Part shown: piece by piece, positions 36,876 through 49,245 of the stretch
Layout: every line of letters starts with the position of its first letter
Numbering within the stretch: the stretch's first letter is position 1
From: Aegilops tauschii subsp. strangulata
Taxonomy: Eukaryota > Streptophyta > Magnoliopsida > Poales > Poaceae
Assembly: GCF_002575655.3 (NCBI RefSeq)
Contig: NC_053037.3
Location: forward strand, 321,993,294-322,057,293
Direction of reading: 5' to 3'
Length of the DNA: 64,000 nucleotides
Translations under genes and position numbers: made by a program
Notes under the pieces: generated by a model
What the model was told of the DNA's origin: nothing
Databases searched by the model: none
Seen by the model: only the letters and a program-made list of their open reading frames with translations

Positions 36876-37168
36876 CACTAACGAGATTGAACTAGGTATG
36901 GAGGTACCGACGATCGAATCTTGGGCAAGTAACATACCGACAGACAAAGGGAACTGTGTATGTTGTCATAAAGGTTCGACCGATAAAGATCTTCGTAGAA
37001 TATGTAGGAACCAATATGGGCATCCACGTCCCTCTATTGGTTATTGACCGGAGAAGCGTCTCGGTCATGTCTACATCATTCTCGAACCCGTAGGGTCCGC
37101 ACGCTTAACGTTCGTTGACGATATAGTACTATATGAGTTATGTATGTTGGTGACCGGGTGTTGTTCGG
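36876..37168 (+). repeat. BARE-like LTR fragment, left part
   Basis: It reads AACGAGATTGAACTAGGTATG through CGATCGAATC and GGGTCCGCACGC, the middle of a BARE/Angela-type LTR. The start is lost at the boundary with element F. It is interrupted at 37169 by a gypsy element and continues at 47055. Confidence 0.8.
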
Positions 37169-38682
37169 TGATACGTCCATTTTGCATAATGTTTTCTTAC
37201 TGTTATTTATAATGTTTTTATCCATAATAATGCTTTTTGGAGTAATTCTAATGCCTTTTTCTCTCATAATTTGCAAGGTACACACCAAGAGGGAGAATTC
37301 CGGCAGCTGGAAATCTGGACCTGAAAAAGCTACGTCAGGCCACCTATTCTGCACAACTCCAAATGAGTTGAAACACCACGAGGACTTTTTATGGAATATT
37401 TGAAAAATATTGGAGCCAATAAACACCATAGGGGGCCACCAGGTGGGCACAACCCACCTGGGCGCGCCAGGCCCCCTGGCGCGCCCTGGTGGGTTGTGGC
37501 CTCCTCGGCCCAATTCCGGTGCCCATCTTCTGGTATATAAGTGGTTTTGACCTAGAAAAAATAAAGAGAAGACTTTCGGGACGGAGTGTCGCCGTCTCGA
37601 GGCGGAACCTGGGCAGGAGCACTTTTGCCCTTCGGTGGAGCGATTCTGCCGAGGGAACTTCCCTCCCGGAGGGGGAAATCATCTTCATCATCATCACCAA
37701 CAACTCTCCCATCTTGGGGAGGGCAATCTACATCAACATCTTCACCAGCACCATCTCATCTCAAACCCTAGTTCATCTCTTGTATTCAATCTTGTTGCCG
37801 GAACCATAGATTGTTGCTAGGGGTGACTAGTAGTGTTCATTACATCTTGTAGTTGATTACTATATGGTTTATTTGGTGGAAGATTATATGTTCAGATCCA
37901 TTATGCATATTAATACCCCTCTGATCATGAGCATGTTGGTTGTTTGAGAGTAGTTACTTTTGTTCTTGAGGTCACGGGATAAATCATGTTGCAAATAATC
38001 ATGTGAACCTGATATGTGTTCGATATTTTGATAGTATGTATGTTGTGATTCCCTTAGTGGTGTCATGTGAACGTCTACTACATGACACTTCACCATATTT
38101 GGGCCTAAGAGAATGCATTATGGAGTAGTAAATAGATGGTGGGTTGCGAGAGTGACAGAAACTTAAACCCCAGTTTATGCACTACTCCGTAAGGGACCGA
38201 TTGGATCCTAGAGTTTAATGCTATGGTTAGGATTTATCCTTAATACTTTTCTCGTAGTTGCGGATGCTTGCGGGAGGGTTAATCATAAGTAGGAGGTTTG
38301 TTCAAGTAAGAACATCCAAGCACCGGTCCACCCACATATCAAATTATCAAAGTAGCGAACACAAATCAAACCAACATGATGAAAGTGACAAGATGAAATT
38401 CCCGTGTACCCTCAAGAACGCTTTGCTTATCATAAGAGACCGTTTTGGCCTGTCCTTTTCCTCAAAAGGATTGGGATACCTTGCTGCATACTTATTGCTA
38501 CTACCGTTACTTGCTCGTTACAAATTATCTTGCTATCAAACTACTCGCTACTTACGGTTTCAGCACTTGCAGACATTACCTTACTGAAAACTACTTGTCA
38601 TTTCCTTCTGCTCCTTGTTGGGTTCGACACTCTTACTTATTGAAAAGAGCTAAAATTGATACCCTGTACTTGTGGGTCATCA
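37169..38682 (+). repeat. 5' LTR of element E
   Basis: It starts TGATACGTCCATTTTGC and ends TGTGGGTCATCA. A GTATATAAG box lies at about 37533-37541. Upstream, GGGCGCGCCAGG... forms GC-rich inverted repeats (37455-37500). Confidence 0.92.
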
Positions 38683-38693
38683 AGGCAATTTTC

Positions 38694-38711
38694 TGGCGCC
38701 GTTGCCGGGGA
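38694..38711 (+). other. Primer-binding site of element E
   Basis: TGGCGCCGTTGCCGGGGA lies 11 bases after the LTR. This exact form is frequent in Triticeae gypsy elements of this type. Confidence 0.85.
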
Positions 38712-38789
38712 GTGAAGCGCCTTTGGTAAGTGGAATTCGGTAAGGAAACATTTATATAGTGTGCCGAAAATTTATTGTCACTGGCTACT

Positions 38790-41700
38790 ATGGAAAACAA
38801 TCATTTGAGGGGTTTGTTCGGGGTACCTTCACCTCATCCGGAACCACAATTAATTTCCCCTCAACCTACTGCACCTACTGAAAATATTGAATATGAAATT
38901 CCTTTGGGTGTGATAGAACAACTGCTAGCTAATCCTTATGCAGGAGATGGAACCGAACATCCTGATATGCACTTGATACATGTAGAACAAATTTGTGGAT
39001 TGTTCAAGCTTGCAGGTTTGCCCGAAGATGAGGAAAAAGGTTTTCCCTTTATCTTTGAAGGGAAAGGCATTGGCATGGTATAGGCTATGCGATGATATTG
39101 GATCATGGAATTGGAACCGTTTAAGATTGGAGTTTCACCAAAAAAATATCCTATGCATCTAGTTCATCGTGATCGGAATTATATATATAATTTTTGGCCT
39201 CGTGAAGGAGAAAGTATCGCTCTAGCTTGGGGGAGGCCTAAGTCAATGTTATATTCATTCCCCAATCATGAGCTCTCAAGAGAAATTATTATTCAAAATT
39301 TTTATGCTAGGATTTCTCGTAATGATCAAACCATGCTGGATACTTCTTGTGTTGGTTCTTTTATGAAGAAAAATATTGAATTCCGGTGAGATCTTTTGGA
39401 AAGAATTAAACGCAACTCTGAAGATTGGGAACTCGATGAAGGTAAAGAGTCAGGTATAAAGCTTAAGTATGATTGTGTTAAATCTTTTATGGATACCGAT
39501 GCTTTTCAAAAGTTTAGCACTAAATATGGACTTGACTCTGAGATAGTAGCCTTCTTTTGTGAATCATTTGCTACTCATGTTGAACTCCCTCAAGAGAAGT
39601 GGTTTAAATATCACCCACCTATTAAAGATGAAAATAAAGAACCAGTACCAGTTAAAGAAGAAACTATACTTTATAATGTTGTTCCAGTTGTCCCTACTGC
39701 TTATATTGAAAAAAAAACCTTTTCCTATTAGGATAAAGGAACATGCTAAAGTTTCAACTATGGTTAACAAAAGCTATGTTAGAACACCTAAACCAGATGA
39801 ACAAATTAGAGTTGAACCTAATATTGCTATGGTTAAAGATCTCTTACAAGAAGATGTGGATGGGCATGTTATCTACTTCTGTGAAGAAGCTGCTAGAATT
39901 GCCAAACCTGAAAAAGGGTAAAAATAGACCAGTAGTTGGCCTGCCTATCATCTCAGTTAAAATAGGAGATCACTATTATCATGGTTTATGTGACATGGGT
40001 GCTAGTGCGAGTGCTATTCCTCACAAGTTATATCAAGAAATTAGGGAAGACATAGCACCTGTTGAGTTAGAAAACATAGATGTTACTATTAAACTTGCCA
40101 ATAGAGACACCATATCACCAATTGGGATTGTTAGAGATGTTGAAGTCTTGTGTGGGAAGGTAAAATACCCTACTGATTTTCTTGTCCTTGATTCCCCACA
40201 AGATGACTTCTGTACCATTATCTTTGGTAGACCTTTCTTGAACACAGTTAGTGCTAAGATAGACTGCCAGAGACAAACTGTGGGTGTTAGCTTTGGTGAT
40301 GAGTATCATGAGTTTAATTTTTCCAAGTTTAGTAGAAATCATCATGAAAAAGAATTTCCTAGTAAGGATGAATTCATTGGTCTTGCTTCTATTGTTGTGC
40401 CACCTACTGATCCTTTAGAACAATACTTGCTAGACCATGAAAATGATTTACATATGCATGAAAGAAATGAAATAGATAATATTTTCTTTGAACAACGTCC
40501 TCTTCTTAAACACAATTTGCCTGTTGAAACTCTAGGAGGTCCTCCTCCACCCAAGGGTGATCCAGTGTTTGAATTAAAACAATTGCCACACACCTTGAAA
40601 TATGCTTATCTTGATGAAAAGAAAATATATCCTGTTATTATCAGTGCTAACCTTTCAGAGCATGAAGAAGAAAGATTATTGAAAGTTCTAAGGAAGCACC
40701 GAGCTGCTATTGGATATACTCTTGATGATTTAAAGGACATTAGTCCCACTCTATGTCAGCACAAAATTAATATGGAACCTGATGTTAAACCAGTTGTTGA
40801 TCACCAACGTCGGTTAAATCCGAAGATGAAAGAAGTGGTAAGAACGGAAATATTTAAACTTCTGGAAGCAGGCATAATCTATCCTATAGTTGATAGTAGA
40901 TGGGTAATTCCTGTTCATTGTGTCCCTAAGAAAGGAGGTATTACTGTTGTTCCTAATGATAAGAATGAACTTATTCCACAATGAATTGTTACAGGGTATA
41001 GAATGGTAATTGATTTCAGAAAATTGAATAAAGCTACTAGAAAAGATCATTACCCTTTGCCTTTTATTGATCAAATGCTTGAAAGATTATCTAAGCACAC
41101 ACACTTTTGCTTCCTTGATGGATATTCTGGCTTTTCACAAATACCTGTTTCTCAACCTGATCAAGAAAAGACCACTTTTACTTGTCCTTTTGGAACCTAT
41201 GCTTATAGACGTATGCCTTTTGGTTTATGTAATGCACCTGCTACCTTTCAAATATGCATGATGGCTATATTCTCTGACTTTTGTGAAAAGATTGTTGAGG
41301 TTTTCATGGATGACTTCTCTGTTTATGGGAAGTCTTTTGATGATTGTTTAAGCAATCTTGATCGAGTTTTGCAGAGATGTGAACAAACAAATCTTGTCTT
41401 CAATTGGAAGAAGTGCCACTTTATGGTTAACGAAGGCATTGTCTTGGGTCATAAAATTTCTGAAAAAGGTATTGAAGTGGACCAAGCTAAGGTTGATGCT
41501 ATTGAGAAAATGCCATGTCCCAAGGACATCAAAGGTATTCGTAGTTTCCTAGGCCTTGTTGGTTTCTATAGGAGGTTTATTAAAGACTTCTCTAAAATTT
41601 CTAGGCCTCTCACTAATCTTTTGCAAAAGGATATTCCTTTTGTTTTTTATGATGATTGCTTAGAAGCCTTTGAAACACTCAAGAAAGCCTTAATCACTGC

Positions 41701-43513
41701 ACCTATAGTTCAACCACCTGATTGGAATTTGCCTTTTGAAATTATGTGTGATGCTAGTGATTATGCTGTGGGTTCTGTTCTAGGACAAAGAGTTGATAAG
41801 AAATTGAATGCTATTCATTATGCTAGTAAAACTCTAGACAGTGCTCAAAGAAATTATGCTACAACTGAAAAAGAATTCTTAGCAGTGGTGTTTGCTTGTC
41901 ATAAGTTTAGACCTTATATTGTTGGTTCCAAAGTAACTGTTCACACAGACCATGTTGCTATTAAATATCTTATGGAAAAGAAAGATGCTAAACCTAGACT
42001 TATTCATTGGGTTCTCTTGTTACAAGAATTTGATTTGCATATTATTGATAGAAAAGGAGCTGAGAACCCCGTAGCTGATAACTTGTCTAGGCTTTAAAAT
42101 GTGCTTGATGACCCACTTCCTATTGATGATAGTTTTCCTGATGAGCAGTTAGCTGGAATAAATGTTGCTAATAGTACTCTTTGGTATGCTGACTATGCTA
42201 ATTACATTGTTGCTAAATATTTGCCACCTAGCTTTACTTACCAACAAAAGAAAAAAATCTTCTATGATTTAAGACATTACTTTTGGGATGACCCACATCT
42301 TTATAAAGAAGGAGTAGATGGTATTATTAGACGTTGTGTACCTGCATGAACAGGGACAAATCCTACGGAAATGTCACTCCGAACCATATGGAGGGCATCA
42401 TGCTAGAGATAGAACTGCCCACAAGGTATTGCAGTCTGGATTTTATTGGCCTACTCTCTTCAAGGATGCTCGTAAGTATGTCTCATCTCGTGATGAATGC
42501 CAAAGAATAGGTAATATTGGTAAGCGTCAAGAAATGCCTATGAACTATTCTCTTGCTTTCGAACCATTTGATGTTTGGGGATTTGATTATATGGGACCTT
42601 TTCCTTCCTCTAATGGGTATACACATATTTTGGTTGCTGTTGATTATGTTACTAAATGGGTAGAAGCTATTCCAACAAGTAGTGTTGATCACAACACCTC
42701 TATTAAAATGCTCAAGGAAGTTATTTTCCAAGGTTTGGAGTCCCTAGATATTTAATGACTGATGGTGGTTCACACTTTATTCATGGTGCTTTTCGTAAGA
42801 TGCTTGCTAAGTATGACGTTAACCATAGATTTGCATCACCCTATCATCCTCAGTCTAGTGGTCAAGTTGAACTTAGCAATAGAGAAATAAAATTAATTTT
42901 GTAAAAGACTGTCAATAGGCCCAGGAAGAATTGGTCTAAGAAATTAGATGATGCACTTTGGGCTTATAGAACAACATATAAAAATCCTATGGGTATGTCT
43001 CCTTATAAAATGGTTTATGGAAAAGCTTGTCATTTGCCTCTTGAGTTAGAACATAAAGCATACTGGGCAGTTAAAGAACTCAACTATTATTTCAAACTTG
43101 CTGGTGAAAAGAGGTTATTTGATATAAGCTCATTAGATGAATGGAGAACCCAAGCTTATGAAAATGCAAATTTATTCAAAGAAAAAGTTAAAAGATGGCA
43201 TGACAAAAGAATTCAAAAACGTGAGTTTAAAGTTGGAGAATATGTTCTTTTGTACAACTCTTATTTTAGATTCTTTGCAGACAAACTCCTCTCCAAATGG
43301 GAAGGCCCCTATGTCATCGAGGAGGTTTACCGGTCTGGAGCCATCAAAATAAATAATTCCGAAGGCACTAACCCTAAGGTTGTCAATGGGCAACGAATAA
43401 AGCACTATATCTCAGGTACGCCTATTAATGTTGAAACTAATATTATCCAAACTCTAACACCGGAAGAATACATAAAAGAATCCTTCCGGAACACTCTAGA
43501 ATCATCAAAATAA
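38790..43513 (+). pseudogene. Broken gypsy gag-pol of element E
   Basis: Gag starts at 38790 (ATGGAAAAC). It is broken at about 39083, 39389 and 39731, where the frame shifts or stops. Protease and the RT start occupy the frame ending at 40984; the protease turn reads CDMGAS. A single TGA at 40982-40984 interrupts RT. The same frame then continues unbroken to 42097 through RT (FMDDFSVYG box) and RNase H ([13 protein letters not shown]). The integrase zinc-finger region has a frameshift near 42345 and Arg in place of one zinc-binding Cys (SRDEC, about 42488-42502). The core (WGFDYMGPF; MTDGG) is broken near 42755 and stops at 42902-42904. The C-terminal part runs to 43513. RT-RNase H is the best preserved portion. 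Confidence 0.92.
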
Positions 43514-45531
43514 GGAGGTATGTAGTACGGTAAGTAAACAGACTCCGAAAATCTGCAAAAATATTTTTTGTCAGTTTTGGAATAATTTAGAATTTTGGGA
43601 ATAAAGAAACCTCTAGGAAGCGTTCCCTGGTGGGCACAATACACCAGGGCGCGCGAGGGGTGCGCCTAGGTGGGTTGTGCCCACCTGGGACACCTCCCGT
43701 ACTCCGTTTTTCTTCCTTGTACTTGTCCTGCAAGATAAGATTTCTATATATACTTCCCTAACCTGTTAACCACCGTATCGCGAAGAGATCCTCTGTTCTC
43801 TTTTCTTGCTGCTTCTGGTCAGATTTATCAAGCTAGGCATCATGTTTTCCTACTCCTCCAACCACATGGAAGAACATGTTTGGCTGATGAAGATCGATAC
43901 GAAGCGGGAGGAGCCTATAGACACCACCAAAGGAGAATTGAGTATCGAGTATGGGCACTCCCCTTGGCTTCCGCCAAGCTTGGGGGAGGTGCCCCGGTAT
44001 CGTATCATCCACTATCTTTTTGCTTTTTCTTATCTTAGTTCAATCTTCTGTTTAGATGAATAAAATTTAGCTCGATCTTTTCTTCTTTGAGAATTTGCTT
44101 AGTAATCTATAATTATTATCATGTGTAAGTTATATAATAAAGTTTAGCTTGAGTTTTGCTTTGTTTACTTTCATGTTGCAAATAAAGAAAATAAAATGAG
44201 AAAGAAAGCAAATGGAAGAAATGAAATAAATCAATAAGAGCATATACTAATCCTATGGTAGGTGACAACACCACATAAGGAAAAGTATAAGTAAGAAATT
44301 TTATTAGAGATTGACGAACATAGCATTGGTCAGTGATGCAACTCATGAAAGAATTGATAAGGGAAGGGAAGATTCACATATAAATATACTATCCTAGAAA
44401 TCTTTTGTGATTGTGAGCCCTCATCAAAATATTATATGCCAAAATTGTTGCCGTTGGACAAGGAAGACAACGTAATGGTTTATGTATGTTTATATTCACA
44501 TAGAAGTCATATTGTCATAGATCCTTTAACATGTGATGCTTGCCCCTATCTTTGCTAGCCAAAAATTCCGCACTAAGTAGAGATACTACTTGTGCATCCA
44601 AAAACCCTTAAACCCAAATCTTTTTCAAATGTCCACCATACCTACCTAGGGATTGAATAAGATCCCTCAAGTAAGTTGTCATCAGTGCAAAAAGGCAATA
44701 AAAATTGCTTCTAAATATGTGAGATCTTTTAGTGTAAGAGAAAATTGAGCGTTGAACGAACTTGGATGACAAAGAATAAAAGCGACAGACTGCATAATAA
44801 AGGTTGTCATCTTAAGGGGCAATGTAACGTGACGTTCTTTTGCACTAAAGGGTTGATCATGCAAACAAATAAGCGCATGGCAACCTCTGCTTCCCTCTGC
44901 GAAGGGCTATATTTTACTTTTATGTATTTACTATTATGCAAAGAGTCAAAGTTTTCCTCCTACTCCTTTTATTTTTCTCATTTGGCAAGCATCACGTGGT
45001 GAGGAAAGATCTAGGCACATATGTCCAGTTTAATATAGATAACATGAGTTATTATTGTTGACATCACCCTTGAGGTGAGTATGTTGGGAGGCGAAACTAT
45101 AAGCCCCTATCTTTCTATGTATCCGGTTGAAACGTTTTGCTCATGTGTACTCGGTGAGTGTTAGCAATCATAGAAGACTATATGATGGTTGAGTATGTGG
45201 ACTTGCCTAAAGGCTCCGACACGTGACCCTTCCTGAAAAGATGATGAATTGTAGTTGCAAGGTTGACTGAGAACATAGTTTGTTGGTTTCTAATAGAGTT
45301 TTTACTTTATACTTCGATTATGTGATGAACTATTACTTATTCATGGGAAGTATATGATGAAAGTTCTATGATAAAAGTCCTATGTTTAATTTTGTTGCTG
45401 TTATAATAATCAACACGATGCTTCTATGTTCGTATTTTGTTTTTATCGACACATCTCTCTCAAAGCATGTGGACATGTTTTTCAATTTTGGTTTTCGCTT
45501 GAGGACAAGCGAGGTCTAAGCTTGCGGGAGT
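43514..45531 (+). other. 3' interior region of element E
   Basis: Two kilobases lie between pol and the 3' LTR. A promoter-like TATA box (CTATATATAC) lies at about 43744-43753 after a GC-rich inverted-repeat block (43625-43690). A small reading frame follows at 43842-44063. The rest (44064-45518) shows no coding capacity. A purine-rich CTTGCGGGAGT at 45521-45531 is the probable polypurine tract. Confidence 0.6.
43842..44063 (+). CDS. Small open reading frame downstream of gypsy pol
   Basis: This frame of 73 residues starts at the ATG at 43842. The product begins MFSYSSNHMEEHVWLMKID, is acidic and basic in turn, and ends in a hydrophobic stretch (YLFAFSYLSSIFCL). I do not recognise a domain. 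It lies inside the retrotransposon, about 90 bp after a TATA-like box, so it could be expressed from its own promoter as an accessory frame. It could equally be a chance frame in a non-coding 3' region. No function is proposed. Confidence 0.3.
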   Translation: MFSYSSNHMEEHVWLMKIDTKREEPIDTTKGELSIEYGHSPWLPPSLGEVPRYRIIHYLFAFSYLSSIFCLDE

Positions 45532-47049
45532 TGATACGTCCATTTTGCATCATGTTTTCTTACTGTTATTTATAATGTTTTTATCCATAATAATGCTTTT
45601 TGGAGTAATTCTAATGCCTTTTCTCTCGTAATTTGCAAGGTACACACCAAGAGGGAGAATTTCGGCAGCTGGAAATCTCGACCTGAAAAAGCTACGTCAG
45701 GTCACCTATTCTGCACAACTCCAAATGAGCTGAAACTCCATGAGGATTTTTTATGGAATATTTGAGAAATATTGGAGCCAATAAACACCAGAGGGGGCCA
45801 CCAGGTGGGCACAACCCACCTGGGCGCGCCAGGGGGGCCTGGCGTGCCCTGGTGGGTTGTGGCCTCCTCGGCCCACCTCCGGTGCCCATCTTCTGGTATA
45901 TAAGTGGTTTTGACCTAGAAAAAATAAAGAGAAGACTTTCGGGACGGAGCGCCACTGTCTCGAGGCAGAACCTGGGCAGGAGCACTTTTGCCCTCTGGTG
46001 GAGCGATTCTGCCGGGGGAACTTCCCTCCCGGAGGGGGAAATCATCGTCATCATCATCACCAACAACTCTCCCATCTTGGGGAGGGCAATCTCCATCAAC
46101 ATCTTCACCGGCACCATCTCATCTCAAACCCTAGTTCATCTCTTGTATTCAATCTTGTTACCGGAACCATAGATTGTTGCTAGGGGGTGACTAGTAGTGT
46201 TGATTACATCTTGTAGTTGATTACTATATGGTTTATTTGGTGGAAGATTATATGTTCAGATCCATTATGCATATTAATACCCCTCTGATCATGAGCATGT
46301 TTGTTCTTTGTGAGTAGTTACTTTTGTTCTTGAGGTCACGGGATAAATCATGTTGCAAGTAATCATGTGAACGTGATATGTGTTCGATATTTTGATAGTA
46401 TGTATGTTGTGATTCCCTTAGTGGTGTCATGTGAACATCGACTACATGATACTTCACCATATTTGGGCCTAAGGGAATGCATTGCGTAGTAGTAAATAGA
46501 TGGTGGGTTGCGAGAGTGACAGAAACTTAAACCCCAGTTTATGCACTATTCTGTAAGGGATCAATTGGATCCTAGAGTTTAATGCTATGGTTAGAATTTA
46601 TCCTTAATACTTTTCTCGTAGTTGCGGATGCTTGCGGGAGGGTTAATCATAAGTAGGAGGTTTGTTCAAGTAAGAACAATACCTAAGCACCGGTCCACCC
46701 ACATATCAAATTATCAAAGTAGCGAACACAAATCAAACCAACATGATGAAAGTGACTAGATGAAATTCCCGTGTACCCTCAAGAACGCTTTGATTATCAT
46801 AAGAGACCATTTTGGCCTGTCCTTTGCCTCAAAAGGATTGGGCTACCTTACTGCATACTTATTGCTACTATCATTACTTGCTCGTTACAAATTATCTTGC
46901 TATCAAACTACTCGCTACTTACGGTTTCAGCACTTGCAGACATTACCGTACTGAAAACTACTTATCATTTCCTTCTGCTCCTCGTTGGGTTCGACACTCT
47001 TACTTATCGAAAAGAGCTACAATTGATCCCCTATACTTGTGGGTCATCA
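45532..47049 (+). repeat. 3' LTR of element E
   Basis: This 1518-bp partner of 37169-38682 has the same termini and a TATA box near 45896-45904. Confidence 0.92.
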
Positions 47050-47054
47050 TTCGG

Positions 47055-47740
47055 AGTCACAGATGAGATCACGGGCATGACGAGGAGCTCCGGAATGGTC
47101 CGGAGGTAAAGATTGATATATAGGATGAAGATATTCGGGTTTCAGAAAGGTTTCGGAATGCACCGGTTTACCATCGGACTGCCGAAAGGGGTCCCGGGAG
47201 GCCACCGGTAGGTTATACCTACTTGGTAGGCCTCATGGGCCAAGGAGGGAGGCACACCATCCCACAAGGGGGCTGGGCGCGCTCCACCTCCCCTGCACAC
47301 GCACTAGAAGGAAGGTGGGGCGCCCTAGGGTATCCGGCCCCCCTTTCCTTCCCCCATGCACCCCCTCTCCTCTAGTTCGTTCTCCGCTCTAAACCGTTGT
47401 GCTTGGCGAAGCCCTGCGGAAATAGTTTTCACCACCACCGTCACCACGCCGTTGTGCTGCCGGAACTCATCCACTATTTCGCCTCTCTTGCTGGATCGGG
47501 AAGGCGAGGACGTCATCGAGTTGAACGTGTGCTGAACGCGGATGTGTTGTGCGTTCGGTGCTTGATCGGTATGGATCGTGAAGTTGTATGACTACATCAA
47601 CCGCGTTGATAAACGCTTCCGCTTAGCGATCTGCAAGGGTATGTAGATGCTCTCCCCCTCTCGTAGCTATGCATCTTCATGGATAGATCTTGCGTGTGCG
47701 TAGAATTTTGTTTTTGTTTTTCATGCAATGTTCCCCAACA
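47055..47740 (+). repeat. BARE-like LTR fragment, right part
   Basis: It continues the copia LTR interrupted at 37169. It contains AGATGAGATCACGGGCATG, the GAACGCGGATG region and the LTR end ATGTTCCCCAACA at 47740. No primer-binding site follows, so the fragment ends at or near a former insertion boundary. Confidence 0.82.
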
Positions 47741-47808
47741 TATATATACGTCCGTATGTGGTCCATAGTGAAATATCTACATAGACTTATATTTAGGAAT
47801 GCAGGGAG
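47741..47808. mobile_element. Stowaway MITE, right half only
   Basis: It reads ACGTCCGTATGTGGTCCATAG then ...TTTAGGAATGCAGGGAG, ending at a TA (47809-47810). This is the right half of the Stowaway MITE type with ACTTATATTTAGGAA ends. The left half was removed where the copia LTR joined. Confidence 0.6.
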
Positions 47809-47819
47809 TAATTGTCATA

Positions 47820-48130
47820 TTCAGTTTTGACGGGATTTTGCCATGCTTCTAAAGGAAATTATCATCCTCGCGACAACATAAATAGCCATAAAACGTTCCG
47901 TTTACCATCCTTTAATATATGATGTCAGATTTTCAACATTATCGGTTTTATTTTAAAGGACCGCATGGGACATGTGAGAAGCAATCCAAACTACTCCAAA
48001 AAACAAAAAGGTTTATTTTAGAGGCACGACGCACACACTAACAACTGATATACTCGAAAAGAGAAAATATATATTGTTGGAAGCCCCAAAAGAAAATTAG
48101 CAGTGGACAAACAAGAACACAATCCTTTAT
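47820..48130. other. Intergenic stretch with a half copy of a foldback repeat
   Basis: Positions 47845-47940 (CCATGCTTCTAAAGG, CTCGCGACAACATAAAT, GATGTCAGATTTTC) match the right arm of the foldback element at 53800-54022. The remainder is AT-rich without genes. Confidence 0.4.
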
Positions 48131-48821
48131 CCATCTCTTTTACAAGGAGTCGTTCCAAATCGTCCGGGTCAGTTCGTTTGGGGGTAAATGGACATATGAG
48201 ACGGTCCAACACGTAACCCCATCAGCAAAAAGTGTTTGTTTTTGTCCGGCTCGCCCCATCCTCGGCGCAAATTTATCTGGCTTTGCATAAACGGACCCAG
48301 ACGGACGATTTCCGCATCGTCCTCGTCCGGCCGTGTCCTTTGCATGTGAGCCCTCAGCCACTTGTCACCCTCTCTCCTCTTTTCTCTCCCATGGCCCACC
48401 ATGCCCACCCATCATCCTCTCTCTCTCTTCTGCTCCACCCACCCACCCATGCCGGTGCACACCACCTCCGCCTACTACATTCCCCTACTACATGCACTGC
48501 CGCGGCACGCAGTAGCTCCTCGACGAGCCCGACAGCTGCTGTGGGCGAGCTCGGCTGAGCAGGCGTGGCGCAGGGGAGCGCGGGAGAGCGGCGAGTGTGT
48601 GGGCGAGGGGTAGCGCGACACGGCGAGCAGGCGGGGCCACGGGTAGGCAATCGCGGCGGCGGAGGCAGACAGGGCGAGAGCGCGGCGGGCGCGTGAGCGA
48701 GCGCGGAGGGAGAGGCGGTCTAGTGTTGGAGAAAATTCAAACGCGGATGTCTGTTTTTCTGCTTCAAACGGACAAAATCCAAACAAAACGTACATACGGG
48801 TCTAGCGTTGGAGTTTCCTAA
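48131..48821. other. GC- and pyrimidine-rich stretch, possible non-autonomous DNA transposon
   Basis: It holds CCT/CTC-rich sequence and a right end (GGGTCTAGCGTTGGAGTTTCC, then TAA) resembling the termini of Harbinger-like elements. The matching left terminus is not convincing. Reading frames here are compositional artefacts of high GC content. Confidence 0.35.
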
Positions 48822-49245
48822 GAGCATCTCTAGTAGACCCCGCATCCCGTCGGCCCGCAAAACGCGTTTACAGTTCGCGGAAAAACGGCTTTGCGGGCCC
48901 GCACGGATGGCCGCAGAGGCAGACCCCCCAAACGGACCCGTATAAAAGGATATTCGCGGAATATACTTTTTTACGGGTCGGCTTTGCGGGGTCTGCTCTT
49001 GCGCCGCTGCATCCCGCATCCCGCCGGCCCGCAAATATCAACATCACACCACAAAAATAAACAAACATCCACACTACAAAATAATTATTCAAATCACGGA
49101 AGCAAACTAAATAATTATTCAATACCAACATAATACAACAATCATCCACATTACAAATAATTATTCAAATCACCGAAGCAAACTAGATAATGCAATACAA
49201 AACTTGTCCCGAATACAAATACAAATGAATAGATAAATGAGTTTG

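Larger units (their letters stand above)
37169..47049 (+). mobile_element. Complete Ty3-gypsy retrotransposon, Athila-like (element E)
   Basis: LTRs lie at 37169-38682 and 45532-47049, and a perfect TTCGG duplication flanks the element (37164-37168 and 47050-47054). It is inserted in a copia LTR fragment. Domain order is gag, protease, RT, RNase H, integrase, then a 2-kb 3' region. The LTRs differ at roughly 55 sites by eye, about 3-4%. The lineage is inferred from the gag and RT style; the family name was not established. Confidence 0.95.

Noticed and set aside
48232..48821. Several overlapping frames of 60-110 residues on both strands
   Set aside because: They are composed of Ser, Pro, Arg and Ala runs as expected from GC- and pyrimidine-rich DNA, with no homology or splice context.
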